64,000 nt of DNA from Cohnella cholangitidis. GTDB taxonomy: Bacteria; Bacillota; Bacilli; Paenibacillales; Paenibacillaceae. Made by a program: the position numbers and the translations under genes. Numbering within the stretch: the stretch's first letter is position 1; every line of letters begins with the position of its first letter. Location: the NCBI RefSeq assembly GCF_014107495.1, contig NZ_CP041969.1, positions 3,397,501 through 3,461,500 on the forward strand, in the 5' to 3' direction. Positions 1 to 9,511 of the stretch are shown here, piece by piece. The notes below the pieces were generated by a model. The model searched no databases, had not been told where the DNA came from, and saw nothing but the letters and a program-made list of their open reading frames with translations.

Positions 1-406
1 TGGCGACGAAAGGAACCGCATCGCTGACGACTTTGCCGGCATACCTATTGTCGGAATGGGCGCCACCCTCGGGATGGAAGGTAATGACCACGTCGGCTCC
101 CCAATTGCGAATTTGCCGGACGACCTCGTTGCGTACCGCAATCGTCGGCAGAAGCTCTCCGTCGGGCGTATCGAGCACCTCGTACTCGTCGATTCCTAGC
201 TTGCGCGCCGCCTCGGCCGCTTCATTCCTTCTTCGTTCGACGAGCTCCATGCCATTAATCTCGTAATGCCCGCAGCAGCCGTTGGTCAGCGATAGAAATT
301 TAACTCTATGCCCCAACTCCGCGAACAAGGCCGCGGTCCCTCCGGCGTAGATGTCCGGTTCGTCGGGATGGGCGCCGATAACGATGACCCGTACTTCTTT
401 ATTCAT
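1..406 (-). CDS. PIG-L (LmbE-like) deacetylase, 3' end outside window
   Basis: The reverse strand from the ATG at 406 reads MNKEVRVIVIGAHPDEPD and stays open to the window edge, so about 135 N-terminal residues are present and the C-terminus is missing. The GAHPDE motif (residues 11-16) is the zinc and catalytic signature of PIG-L/LmbE deacetylases, which remove acetyl groups from N-acetylglucosamine-type amino sugars or their conjugates. A second family-type stretch, ITFHPEGGAHSDN, lies near residues 108-120. A GGAGGG ribosome binding site lies just upstream. It is the last visible gene of a leftward operon, 30 bp after a TIM-barrel sugar isomerase, and no signal peptide is seen, so it probably acts in the cytoplasm on an imported sugar. 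The exact substrate cannot be told from the sequence. Confidence 0.85.
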   Translation of the reverse strand, partial: MNKEVRVIVIGAHPDEPDIYAGGTAALFAELGHRVKFLSLTNGCCGHYEINGMELVERRRNEAAEAARKLGIDEYEVLDTPDGELLPTIAVRNEVVRQIRNWGADVVITFHPEGGAHSDNRYAGKVVSDAVPFVA

Positions 407-436
407 GTTACATCCCTCCATAAGCTCTAAAATGAT

Positions 437-1477
437 CTATCCATCCAAACCCAGGTCTTTCAAAATTTGTTGTAGATGCTTGCGCGAACTGTCCAGTCGT
501 TCGTCCATTTCGTCCCAATAGCTGATCGCCTCGTACTCGTCCGGCTTCATCCACTCTCCCGAAGCCATCCGCTGCTCGCAAAGCGCGGCAAGCCTCACCA
601 GCTCCGCTACTTCCGCCATGCTGAGATCGGGGTGGACGTTCCTCCATTGCTCCACGTAAATATCGACATGCATGAGGCCTTTGTGGTCTTCGACCTGCAC
701 GTGCAAATTCGGGTTTACTTTCCCGATTTCCGCGAAGATCGCCTTATAATCGACGATGCCTTGCCCGGAAGCTTTCAATTGACGTACGAGACCGTTCCCG
801 GAGAAATAGAGAATGCCGTCTTTCGCATGCATCTGGTGGATATAAGGAGCGGCCCGCTTGGCGACCGCAACGGGATCCTCGGCCCGGGACAGCACGTTCG
901 CCGTATCGAAGGCCACGCCGAGTACGTCGTCGCCGATCTCTTCGATCATTCGCAGCACCTCGTAGGAGGTGATTTCTTCATGGGTTTCGAGATTGATGCG
1001 GGAGCCCGTCTCCCTAAGAACCGGAGCAAGCCGTTGCAAGAACCGGGTCGTTGCCTGTAATTGTTCCTCCCAAGTCACGTCCGTCCGGAATCGATCGTTC
1101 ACGAAATACCCCTTATGTTCGCCTCTCCAACCAGCGGTAACGCCGATCAGTTCATGGGCGCCCATCTCCGCGGCGGCATAGATTTGCTTCTCCATGGCGA
1201 GCTTGTAATCCCCGCCGCCTAGCCGCCAGATTTCCGGCGATTCCGTCGTGTTGTAGGGATTCACTCTGCCGATTCCGAAATCCAGGAACATTCCGAGATC
1301 CTTGGCGCATGCGGCAGCCCCCCGCAAAGCGCCGACGTCCAGCTTCTTGGATACGTAGAAGGGGGATTTGTAATATACGCCCTCGTAACCGTCCGCCTTC
1401 GCCTTCTCGAGTACTTGTTCCACCGGCATATATTCGTCTTTCAAATAGCCGTGATGCAGCTCTATGCCTACTTTCAT
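437..1477 (-). CDS. Sugar phosphate isomerase/epimerase, xylose-isomerase-like TIM barrel
   Basis: A 346-residue soluble protein whose fold signals match the AP-endonuclease-2 / xylose-isomerase-like superfamily. It begins MKVGIELHHGYL, and it carries acidic and histidine metal-ligand positions in NLETHEE (about 167-173), GVAFDTANV (about 187-195), HQMHAKDG (about 214-221) and HVQVEDHKG. Such enzymes isomerise or epimerise sugars or sugar acids using a divalent metal. The gene lies between the binding-protein gene and the PIG-L deacetylase of the same operon, so a role in breaking down the imported sugar is inferred. A stem-loop (1521-1569) separates it from the upstream binding-protein gene, which may lower its expression. 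The substrate is unknown. Confidence 0.85.
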   Translation of the reverse strand: MKVGIELHHGYLKDEYMPVEQVLEKAKADGYEGVYYKSPFYVSKKLDVGALRGAAACAKDLGMFLDFGIGRVNPYNTTESPEIWRLGGGDYKLAMEKQIYAAAEMGAHELIGVTAGWRGEHKGYFVNDRFRTDVTWEEQLQATTRFLQRLAPVLRETGSRINLETHEEITSYEVLRMIEEIGDDVLGVAFDTANVLSRAEDPVAVAKRAAPYIHQMHAKDGILYFSGNGLVRQLKASGQGIVDYKAIFAEIGKVNPNLHVQVEDHKGLMHVDIYVEQWRNVHPDLSMAEVAELVRLAALCEQRMASGEWMKPDEYEAISYWDEMDERLDSSRKHLQQILKDLGLDG

Positions 1478-1520
1478 TGCGGTGAACCTCCTTGGTCTGT
1501 TCCGTTTCCGTTCCGTTATG

Positions 1521-1569
1521 AAAAACGCCGGGAGAGCCTTGTCTCGCGATGAAGCAAGGCTTTCCCGGC
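1521..1569 (-). terminator. Intra-operon stem-loop with U tract after the binding-protein gene
   Basis: Arms at 1527-1541 and 1555-1569 pair over about 15 bp with one mismatch. On the minus strand the hairpin is followed by GTTTTT (1526-1521). It lies between the solute-binding-protein stop and the isomerase start. This is the usual place for a partial terminator or mRNA-stabilising hairpin that keeps binding-protein levels above those of downstream enzymes. Confidence 0.7.
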
Positions 1570-1591
1570 TTATTCCCTTGCTAATGATCTT

Positions 1592-3181
1592 TTATTGCTT
1601 CAACGTGTTGTTATAGATCTCAAGCAGCTTGGCAACGCCTTTGTCGTTGATTTCCTTTACGTAGCTGTCCCAATCCGTCTCTACGGAAGATTTGCCGTAG
1701 ATGAATTGCTCCTGCGATCTCATGAAGAAGTCGTGCACGGTCGTGCTTCTCATCGTTTCTTCTTCCTTGTCGGCCGGCGTCAGCTTAGGCACCTTGGCGA
1801 CGGAAGGGAACCAGTTCTTGGCATTGGCTTCCGCGGTCAAGGAGTCGACGAGCGGGTTGTTGAGCACTTTGGAGAACCAATCGTAAGTGAACACGGTCGT
1901 GAAGTTGTTATTGGACGCGCCGACGTTCCATAATGCTTTTTGAATCATGCCGCTGCTCTTCACGGCGTCGGTAAAGTCGCGTTTGCCGTCTTTCTCGACG
2001 AACGTTTCGTCTTGGATGCCCCAAGTTCCGAGGTTGATCGCTTCATCGCTATATAACCAGTTCACGTATTCGAGCAGTTTGTCGAAGTTAGGCTTCTGAG
2101 CCGCGGTCGCCGGAATGACGTACGCGAAGTTGATGCGTTGAGCCGACGGACCTTTGACGCCTCCCGGTCCGGCAATCGGAGGGAGCGGGGCAAGCTCGAA
2201 GTCCGGCGATACGTTTTTCTTGCCGTCCGCGTTAATCTGGCCGAGCTCGCTGATCCAAGTGTAGGTAAATACGCTTTGGCCGGTAGCCATCTTCTGCTTC
2301 CATTGGTCCGTGCTGGACGTGAAGATTTCGGGATCGGCTAATTTTTCTTTCATCAGACGGTTCAAGAACGCAACGTATTGCCTGTAGTTGTCGCTCGTGT
2401 AAGCATATTCGAATTGTTGTTTTTCCGAGTTGAAAATGAATCCGTTATAAGCCGGCCCGATGCCCCACGCGGCTCCCGACAGGTTGATGAGTCCGAACGC
2501 GCCGTTCAGGTTCGCCATCGGATAGCTCTTCGGATCGGCTTCTTTCAACTTCTTCAATACGTTGTATAGCTCGTCCATCGTCGTCGGCGCTTGCAGGTTA
2601 TGCTTTTTGAGCAGATCGACGCGGATGACGGGGGCGGTGTTGTACATCGCCGATTCGAACATGAACGGCAGACCGTACAGTTTGCCGTCCTTCAACGTCC
2701 AGTTGTCGATTTCCTCGGAAATATTGTATTGTTCGAGTTTTTTCTTCAAGTTCGGCAGTTTGTCCATATAATCGCTAATCGGCAAGAATACTCCCGTTTG
2801 AGCGAATTCCATATAGACGGGATGCTCGACGTAGCTGACGAGATCAGGCGCGGAACCGGAGCTTAGCACGATCTTGAGCTTGTTCTGGTAGTCGGCGTCC
2901 GGAGTAGGCTGAATGTCCAGCTTGACGTTAGCCAGCTGCTGGAACTTCTCAAGCACGGGCCACGCCGCGTTGAAAGGGTAGGATGGGTTATCGTCATACA
3001 TCATGGAGATCGAAATCGGCTCGTTTCCGCCGTTCCCCGCGGATGCCGCCCCGCCGGATTCCTTCGCGTTCGAGCCCGAATCGGAACCCGAGCATGCCGA
3101 CAAAATCATGGACATGGCCAGCGTTAATGCGAGTCCTCCGGCAAGCCGCTTGTTTTTCTTCGTGCCTTGTACCTCATTCAT
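1592..3181 (-). CDS. Extracellular solute-binding lipoprotein of a sugar ABC importer (LplA-like)
   Basis: A secreted sugar-binding protein of about 529 residues. The start at 3181 (MNEVQGTKKNK) is chosen over an upstream in-frame ATG because AAGGGAGG sits 10 nt before it. A basic N-region and hydrophobic core lead to the lipobox LSAC, with lipid attachment predicted at the Cys, followed by a Ser/Gly/Asn-rich tether. The body has the family-1 (LplA/YtcQ-type) binding-protein look and the greater length typical of Paenibacillaceae Lpl-type systems. It follows two permease genes in the same orientation, and no ATPase is encoded here, so a shared MsmK/MsmX-type ATPase is likely. The ligand is not predictable beyond 'oligosaccharide or sugar conjugate'. 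Confidence 0.93.
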   Translation of the reverse strand: MNEVQGTKKNKRLAGGLALTLAMSMILSACSGSDSGSNAKESGGAASAGNGGNEPISISMMYDDNPSYPFNAAWPVLEKFQQLANVKLDIQPTPDADYQNKLKIVLSSGSAPDLVSYVEHPVYMEFAQTGVFLPISDYMDKLPNLKKKLEQYNISEEIDNWTLKDGKLYGLPFMFESAMYNTAPVIRVDLLKKHNLQAPTTMDELYNVLKKLKEADPKSYPMANLNGAFGLINLSGAAWGIGPAYNGFIFNSEKQQFEYAYTSDNYRQYVAFLNRLMKEKLADPEIFTSSTDQWKQKMATGQSVFTYTWISELGQINADGKKNVSPDFELAPLPPIAGPGGVKGPSAQRINFAYVIPATAAQKPNFDKLLEYVNWLYSDEAINLGTWGIQDETFVEKDGKRDFTDAVKSSGMIQKALWNVGASNNNFTTVFTYDWFSKVLNNPLVDSLTAEANAKNWFPSVAKVPKLTPADKEEETMRSTTVHDFFMRSQEQFIYGKSSVETDWDSYVKEINDKGVAKLLEIYNNTLKQ

Positions 3182-3257
3182 AGTGCAATTGCCTCCCTTG
3201 TGTTGGTATAAATCTATCATAAAAGCTGTTCAAGCTGGGCCTGCGCGAGTAACGGAA

Positions 3258-4136
3258 TCAGCCCTTTACGGAACCGAGCATGACTCCCTTGGCAAAATAC
3301 TTCTGGGTGAACGGGAAGACGAGCATGATCGGCAACGTGGTCGACATAATCGCCGCCGCTTTGAGCGATGCCGTAGAAACGTTGTTTCCCGTCTCGATTA
3401 CTTGTCCGGCGTTCCCTGCCAGATCGGATCCTGCAATGATATTGCGCACGATCATCATGACCGGATGTTTGTCCGTGCTGTTCAAATAGATCATGGAGTT
3501 AAACCAGTTGTTCCAGTAGTACACGATCAGGAACAATGTAATGGCCGCCAGGATCGGCTTCGACAGCGGAAGGATGATCTGCACGAGAATGCGAAACGGA
3601 TTCAAGCCGTCCAGCATGGCGGATTCCTCGATTTCTTCCGGAATTCCTTGGAAGTAGGTCATCATAAGAAGCAAATAATAAGGCGTTATGCTGAAAGGGA
3701 GGACGATGGCCCAGATACTGTCGACGAGACCCAAGCTTTTGACGAGCATGTAAGTCGGGATGAGTCCTCCGCTGAAGAACATCGTGAACATAATGAACAG
3801 AATGAGCAGCTTGCGCCCCTTCAACGCTCTCTTGGACAGCGGATAAGCGCAGATCGTTAGCATGAACAAGCCGATCGCGGTTCCTAGAGCCGTCTGTAGA
3901 ATGGAATTCTTAAAGCCGGCAAGGATGCTCGGATGCTGGAATACCCGGACGTACGAATCTAAGTTGAAGCCTTGAGGCCATAACCCGACCTTGCCTCCCA
4001 CGACCGCGCTCGAATCGCTTAGCGATACCGAGAGCAGATGCAAGAAGGGGACGAGTATGGACGCCATAAGAAGGAGCATGACGGCGGAATTGGCGGCCAT
4101 GAACCATTTGAAGCCGGTCGAACGGCGGTAGAGCAT
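3258..4136 (-). CDS. Carbohydrate ABC transporter permease, LplC/MalG type
   Basis: A 292-residue inner-membrane subunit with about six hydrophobic segments. It has a typical EAA loop, EEIEESAMLDGLNPF, that docks onto the ATPase. The C-terminus ends in GVMLGSVKG, the usual end of LplC/YtcP proteins. It lies 47 bp after the LplB-type permease and 76 bp before the binding-protein gene, so the three form one importer. A GAGG-type ribosome binding site precedes the ATG at 4136. Confidence 0.93.
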   Translation of the reverse strand: MLYRRSTGFKWFMAANSAVMLLLMASILVPFLHLLSVSLSDSSAVVGGKVGLWPQGFNLDSYVRVFQHPSILAGFKNSILQTALGTAIGLFMLTICAYPLSKRALKGRKLLILFIMFTMFFSGGLIPTYMLVKSLGLVDSIWAIVLPFSITPYYLLLMMTYFQGIPEEIEESAMLDGLNPFRILVQIILPLSKPILAAITLFLIVYYWNNWFNSMIYLNSTDKHPVMMIVRNIIAGSDLAGNAGQVIETGNNVSTASLKAAAIMSTTLPIMLVFPFTQKYFAKGVMLGSVKG

Positions 4137-4183
4137 GTTAGTCCTCCTTTTTGAGGTTGTTCAAAAAGTCCTTTTTTGATCAC

Positions 4184-5086
4184 CTAGTACAATGAGAAGC
4201 CGGATATTTTCCTCGAAATATAGTTGCCCGCCGATACGAGCATGAGCCCGATCAGTCCGCCGAACAGGCCGACGGCCGTCGCATAGCTGTAATTGTTGTT
4301 CTGCAAGCCCATGCGGAATACGAACGTATCGATAATGTCGCTGGTCGTGGAGTTGCTAGGCGTATAGAGCAGTAACACTTTCTCGAAACCAAGCGCGAGC
4401 ATGGAGCCGAGCGAGATGATGAGCACGACCGATATCGTAGGCAGAATTTGCGGTATGGTGACGCTGAACGTCTGCCTCCATCTACCCGCGCCGTCCATTT
4501 CCGCCGCTTCGTACAACTGCGTATCTACCGATGCGAGAGCCGCCGTGTAGATGATGGCGTTCCAGCCCATGAACTGCCAGATGTCCGACGAAATGTAGAT
4601 CGTGCGAAACCAGCCCGGTTCGTTCACGAAGAAGATCGGTTCGATGCCGAACTGTCCGAGAAAGGAATTGACGATCCCGGTAGTCGGAGACAGAATTTCC
4701 TTCAGTATTCCGACGACGACGACAACCGCGACGAAGTTAGGAAAGTAAGAGACCGTCTGGATGATCGTCTTGATCTTCTTATTGAGGACTTCGTTCAGCA
4801 GCAGGGCGAACAGAATGGGAAGCGTGAACGTGATCGCCAGGTTAAGAACGCTGAGCAAGATCGTATTCTGGAAAGCCGCCCAGAAGGTCGGGTCGTGCCA
4901 GAACATTTTGAAGTACCGAAGCCCAACCCATTCTTCCCCGTACATCGAACCGCCGGGTACGTATTTTCTAAAGGCGAGCACGTTGCCCACGATCGGCCCG
5001 TATCTGAAAATAAGGAAATAAGCAATCGGCAACACGAGCATGAGATAGTAGTGATTGTAGCGTTTGAAGTAGGGACTCACCCGCAT
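4184..5086 (-). CDS. Carbohydrate ABC transporter permease, LplB/MalF type
   Basis: A 300-residue permease starting MRVSPYFKRYNHYY. The start at 5086 is preferred over an upstream in-frame ATG at 5152 because GAAGGAGG lies directly before it and the extra 22 residues are polar and atypical. About six transmembrane segments surround an EAA loop, QLYEAAEMDGAGRWRQ. It is the first gene of the leftward operon and is divergent from the AraC-type regulator at 5311, which is the usual arrangement for Lpl-type systems. Confidence 0.93.
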   Translation of the reverse strand: MRVSPYFKRYNHYYLMLVLPIAYFLIFRYGPIVGNVLAFRKYVPGGSMYGEEWVGLRYFKMFWHDPTFWAAFQNTILLSVLNLAITFTLPILFALLLNEVLNKKIKTIIQTVSYFPNFVAVVVVVGILKEILSPTTGIVNSFLGQFGIEPIFFVNEPGWFRTIYISSDIWQFMGWNAIIYTAALASVDTQLYEAAEMDGAGRWRQTFSVTIPQILPTISVVLIISLGSMLALGFEKVLLLYTPSNSTTSDIIDTFVFRMGLQNNNYSYATAVGLFGGLIGLMLVSAGNYISRKISGFSLY

Positions 5087-5310
5087 AACCAACCTCCTTC
5101 GTTTTTGTCTTCCCTTATCCAAACACATCCGAAAGCGGCTTCCTACGGCCAATGTCGTCCGGATGTCACACGATTCTACTTCCCCGAAGTCACGAAAACG
5201 GACAATGTAACACTTTTAAACCAATCTGCACGTAGGGAGGACGGGGTTATTGACGGCGCGCGGCGTACATAATACCCTTTGTTTCTAGGCTCTTTAATTG
5301 AAAGGGGGAA

Positions 5311-7650
5311 ATGCGGATGGGCCGACTGGCGATAAGATGGAGAGTGGGCTTCCGGAGCATTTTCTTCAGGTTCATTATTTTGTTCGTCTCGATTTCCGTG
5401 CTGATCCAAATCATTAATTTCGTGACCTATAACGTCTATTTGCAATACGTGCAGGAACGCATAGAGAAAAATTACGATAGCTCCCTTGCCAACGTGGCTT
5501 CGTCCCTGAACCATCTGTTCGAAGGAATCTATCAATCCAATTTCCTGCTGTCGCTCGATCCGAGCGTTCTTAGCGTCTTCTCCGGGGAAGGCGACGAGAA
5601 GGGTACCTCCAAATACGCGGACATCAGCCAAACCGTTCGTTCCTTGGCCCGGATCAAATACATCGATTCCTCCATCGACAGCGCGTATATTTACAAACGC
5701 AAAGACGACTTGATCATTAGCAACGAAGGTACGTACTCTGCTTCGTACTTCTATGACAAGGTGTACCGTTTCGAGGAATATCCCGCGGGTTTCTGGAAAT
5801 CGCACAGCTCGGGTTACAAGCTGTTCTCTATATTGCCGCCATCGCAGATTAGCGGGTCGGAGCGGAATGAAGGCAAGGTCATTATCCCGATCGTTCAGTC
5901 GAAGATCGCCGAATACTGGTCCAACAATCTGTACGTCATCAATCTGAACGCCAAGTACATCGTCCGATTGCTGCAGGATTACAAGCTTACGCCGGGCAGC
6001 GTGCTGTTCATTGCCGACAAGAACGGGACGGTGCTCGCTTCTTCGGAGCCGGATTTCGTCGGCGATCCGGAGCTGCGGACGTTCATGGGCGGAATTCTCG
6101 AACAATCGGACGACAAGGCGCAGGCAGTCTATAAAAAACAAAAAATGAGGGTCGTCACCCTCAATACGAATTTCTTCTATAACGATGTCGTCATGGTCGC
6201 CGCGGTACCGGAGAACGATATCCGCAGCAGCTTAAGCAACATGGAGAAGTTAAGATGGGTTTCGGCGATCTTCACGCTGCTGCTCAGCTTGATTCTGTCC
6301 GTCGCCTTCAGCAAAAACTTGTACGCGCCGATTAAATCTCTCGTCGATCGCTTGAGCGGACCTCAGACGAAGGGCAAACGCGCCGTGAACGAGTTCGAGT
6401 ATTTGAACGACGAGATCGGGCGAATCATGACCAACGTTCAGTCGCTTAACCAGCAGCTTTCCTACGCGCTTCCGCTCGCCAACGAGCAGTTTTTGGTGAA
6501 GATGCTGAAGTACAATTACTTATACGACGACGTAAGCGTCGATTACCAGAAAAACAGCAGCTTCTCGTTCGAGAACGGCTATTTCATGATCGCCTTGTTC
6601 CAATTCAACTTCCGGAAGCCGTTCTATGATTCGTTCAACGAGTCGTTCCAGAACGATTCTTCGCGAATGCTGATGAAATTGCTGAAATCGTTGCTTCCCA
6701 TGGACTACCCATGTTATTTGCTGGAGATGGATTCGCATTTGTTCTGTCTGCTGGCCGACGTTCCCGAGGGGACGGACCAGGCGCTATACGAGCGGTATTG
6801 CGAAGATATCGTGGAACTGTTCCGTAAGGACGAGGACTTCCTGAGGGTACATGCGGGCATCGGTTCCGTGCGCAAAGGCTATAAGGGCATGCGTCAATCG
6901 TACATCGAAGCGATGAAGGCGCTCTGGCGCATCTCGCCGTTCGACGGCAAGCGGGTCTATACGTTCACGGACGCCGATCGCGACCAGGACGTGGCGCGTT
7001 ATTTGCTCAGCAAAGAGGACGAGAACCGTCTGTTCAACCTTCTGCTGTCCGGCAAAAAAGAACAATTGCGCGGTCTGCTGAAACAGATCATCGATCATAA
7101 CGTTTCCGCCGGAATGACGGCTCCGCTGCTGCGAGAGTTGTACATGCGGTTCTATATGATCGGCCTGCAGGTTCTGAAGCAGCGGGATAAAGAGCTGGAC
7201 GAAGAGGTCGGCAAATCGTATACGGGCTTTATTCTGTCCAACGATTCCCCTTCCGTCGACGAGATCACGGAGTCTATTTTCTCCTATTTCGAGAACGTCG
7301 CGAACGTTTGCGGCGAGGCGAACGACAAATTCGACGTCGGCTCCTTCAAGGCGTATATCGATCAACACTTCCACGAGGATATTCATCTGGAGCTGTTAGC
7401 CCAGAAGTATAATACCTCTTCGCAGTACATGTCCCGGTTGCTGAAGAGAGAGCTGGGAGTAGGGTTTCAGGAATATTTGCTGGATCTCAGAATCCGCAAA
7501 GCCAAGGAACTGCTCGCGCAGTCGGATCGCAAAATCGGCGACATCTGGGAAGCCGTCGGCTTCAACAACCGGAATACGTTTATTCGGGCGTTCAAGGGAA
7601 AAGAGGGGATTACGCCCAGCGAGTATCGGAGCAATATGAGCAAGAAATAA
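5311..7650 (+). CDS. Membrane-bound AraC-family transcriptional regulator
   Basis: A 779-residue one-component sensor-regulator. It has a transmembrane helix at about 17-36, an extracellular Cache-like sensing domain at about 37-315, a second transmembrane helix at about 316-335, a HAMP-like and coiled stretch to about 390, a GGDEF-like remnant region common in this family, and a C-terminal double helix-turn-helix at about 670-775 (YNTSSQYMSRLLKRELGVGF and IWEAVGFNNRNTFIRAFKG). A GGGGGA ribosome binding site precedes the ATG. It is divergent from the Lpl-type sugar operon, so it probably senses the sugar or a loaded binding protein outside the cell and activates that operon. Confidence 0.92.
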   Translation: MRMGRLAIRWRVGFRSIFFRFIILFVSISVLIQIINFVTYNVYLQYVQERIEKNYDSSLANVASSLNHLFEGIYQSNFLLSLDPSVLSVFSGEGDEKGTSKYADISQTVRSLARIKYIDSSIDSAYIYKRKDDLIISNEGTYSASYFYDKVYRFEEYPAGFWKSHSSGYKLFSILPPSQISGSERNEGKVIIPIVQSKIAEYWSNNLYVINLNAKYIVRLLQDYKLTPGSVLFIADKNGTVLASSEPDFVGDPELRTFMGGILEQSDDKAQAVYKKQKMRVVTLNTNFFYNDVVMVAAVPENDIRSSLSNMEKLRWVSAIFTLLLSLILSVAFSKNLYAPIKSLVDRLSGPQTKGKRAVNEFEYLNDEIGRIMTNVQSLNQQLSYALPLANEQFLVKMLKYNYLYDDVSVDYQKNSSFSFENGYFMIALFQFNFRKPFYDSFNESFQNDSSRMLMKLLKSLLPMDYPCYLLEMDSHLFCLLADVPEGTDQALYERYCEDIVELFRKDEDFLRVHAGIGSVRKGYKGMRQSYIEAMKALWRISPFDGKRVYTFTDADRDQDVARYLLSKEDENRLFNLLLSGKKEQLRGLLKQIIDHNVSAGMTAPLLRELYMRFYMIGLQVLKQRDKELDEEVGKSYTGFILSNDSPSVDEITESIFSYFENVANVCGEANDKFDVGSFKAYIDQHFHEDIHLELLAQKYNTSSQYMSRLLKRELGVGFQEYLLDLRIRKAKELLAQSDRKIGDIWEAVGFNNRNTFIRAFKGKEGITPSEYRSNMSKK

Positions 7651-7679
7651 ATGTACTTATCCATTTGATTTCAGCTATA

Positions 7680-8519
7680 CTACCGCTCGCACTCCGCCCG
7701 AAGCCGGTTAATGTATCGCGACACGCCGCGGTCGTCCTCGTGCGGATAATCGTAACCGAGCTGTTCGGCGACGGCGACCCCGACCGTTCGGGTCAGCTCG
7801 CCTGTTGCGATAAGCGCGTCCCATATGTGCTCAAGATCGCTGTCCGCGTACGTTCGAACATAGGCGGACCATAGTTCCTCCGGCAAAAAGCGCTCAAGCC
7901 ACCTGCCCGCTTTGCCCGTGTTCGCCGACCAACCGCTATTCATTCCCACGTACCACGTCAGCAGCTTGATCAGCGCATCTCTAACGACGACGTCGAGCAT
8001 GAACTTGGCATAAGGCAGCTCTTTTCTCCATAATCCCTTGGCGACGTTCGTGGAACACCACCAGATTTCGTTAACGGCTTGATCGTATTGCCGACGGTCG
8101 GGTTTGCTTGTTACGTAAGATGCGTCGCTTGGAGGTTCGACGTTGCCCATCCGGTTATCCTTGTCCAACAGAACTTTCGTCAAGCTGTCCGCGGGCTCAA
8201 CGATATGCTCTACTTTGCGGAACGAGAGATCGATGCGGATCCCGTCGTTGAATTGCATCAAGAAAATATCCCACGGTTCATCGTCTTCCTCGATTCGGTT
8301 ATGCTGCATGATCATTAACTCGCCGAAGCGGGCGATCCATCGTTGATCCTGCGCGTAAGGGGCGATATCCGTCACGCCGTAGATGACGTCGTAGTCGCAG
8401 AGAGCATCCTGCGTAACGTTCGGATTGACGCGGGAGCCGTTTAGGAGAACGACTTTGATTCGCGGGTCTTGCTCGGCGAACGCGAGCAGCTGGCCGAAAA
8501 CTTCGGCTTCGTTTCTCAT
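7680..8519 (-). CDS. AadK-like aminoglycoside 6-adenylyltransferase family protein
   Basis: A 279-residue protein with the nucleotidyltransferase motif LNGSRVNPN (about 26-34) followed by CDYDVIYGV, whose acidic residues coordinate Mg-ATP. The length and order match the chromosomal ANT(6)/AadK family of Bacillales, which transfers AMP to streptomycin. Many chromosomal homologues have not been shown to confer resistance, so drug inactivation is only possible here. It is a single gene convergent with the regulator at 5311-7650, with only 29 bp between stops. An AGGTGA ribosome binding site precedes the ATG. Confidence 0.85.
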   Translation of the reverse strand: MRNEAEVFGQLLAFAEQDPRIKVVLLNGSRVNPNVTQDALCDYDVIYGVTDIAPYAQDQRWIARFGELMIMQHNRIEEDDEPWDIFLMQFNDGIRIDLSFRKVEHIVEPADSLTKVLLDKDNRMGNVEPPSDASYVTSKPDRRQYDQAVNEIWWCSTNVAKGLWRKELPYAKFMLDVVVRDALIKLLTWYVGMNSGWSANTGKAGRWLERFLPEELWSAYVRTYADSDLEHIWDALIATGELTRTVGVAVAEQLGYDYPHEDDRGVSRYINRLRAECER

Positions 8520-8630
8520 CCCGTCACCTGATTCCTATATTAGTTAGTTGCCAATAGTTTACCGACTTTCTGTACCGATTTCCAATTCTCCTTCCGATAT
8601 AACTAATAGAGATAGAGGGAGTGTGAGAGA

Positions 8631-9511
8631 ATGCTTGGAACCGAACTGGAAAGAGTGAACGGGGAGTCGTTGAACCTTCTCGCCGGAGAAACGATTTTCC
8701 GCGAAGGCGATACCGGAAGACAAATGTTTGTCCTTCTAGAGGGTACCGTAGAGGTGTACGTACAGTCGGATGGCGCGCGGATCCCGGTAGCTAAGTTTTC
8801 TCCGGGAGATTTTTTCGGCGAGATGTCTTTGCTGGAGGGGCTGCCGCGCAGCGGAACGGCGGTCGCTCGGAGGGCAGTCGGCTTATCGCGTTGGATGAAA
8901 CGGCTTTTCGCAAGCTGGCGGCCGAGGACAGCTCGTTCTCGTGGCGGATCATGAAAGCTTTGTCGCATCGTATTCGCAATCATAACAGGGAGCTTACGCA
9001 GCGCATCGGGAACGACCTTCAAGAGGTATCGGCGCAGTTGGACGATAACGCACGAGGCATACACCGGGGGATCGAAAACATTGCCGCGTCCGCCGGAGAG
9101 ATCGAATTGAACGAGAAGCGGCTTGCCGAGCAGATCAAAGACGTGCAGCAGCTATCCGGGCAGATCGTGTCCACGCTGAGCTTCCTTCAGCAGGTCGCGC
9201 GGCAAACGCAGATTCTCGGCTTGAATGCCGGAATCGAGGCGTCGAGAAGCGGTGAATTCGGTCGCGGGTTCCTCATTATTGCTGAAGAAATACGCAAGCT
9301 GTCCGTTCAATCCAAAGAGAACGCGGAGAAAATCGCCGCGCTCACGGAACGGATCGGAGCCAAGATGAGCAGCGTCGCGGAAGCTTCGGAGGACAGCGCC
9401 CGCCGAAGCAACGAACAGGCGTCGGCGACCAGGCAGATGGTCGTGTCTACGCAGGAAGTCACGCAACTCGCGCAACGGCTCGGCGAACTATCGGAATCTT
9501 TGAAAGCCTGA
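8631..9511 (+). pseudogene. Cyclic-nucleotide-binding / chemoreceptor-like soluble protein, frameshifted
   Basis: The first frame (8631-8954) encodes a cNMP-binding domain: GETIFREGDTGRQMFVLLEG and FSPGDFFGEMSLLEGLPRSG are the classic cap-family signatures. After GTAVARR the frame changes: the sensible continuation SRLIALDETAFRKLA is in the next frame, which then runs to 9511. That part has a helical linker and a methyl-accepting-protein signalling hairpin with the tip QTQILGLNAGIEASR. Adding one G to the CGGAGGG run at about 8868-8873 would restore one protein of about 293 residues with no membrane segment. Read as intact, it would be a cytoplasmic cyclic-nucleotide-responsive chemoreceptor-like protein. 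The break is either a real frameshift or a homopolymer error. Confidence 0.8.

Noticed and set aside
4448-5272. A 274-codon open frame on the plus strand
   Set aside because: It is antisense to the LplB-type permease; its charge-rich composition and lack of start signals mark it as a shadow.
5250-5275. TTGACG ... CATAAT promoter for the AraC regulator gene
   Set aside because: The spacing between the boxes is about 12 bp, too short for a normal sigma-A promoter.
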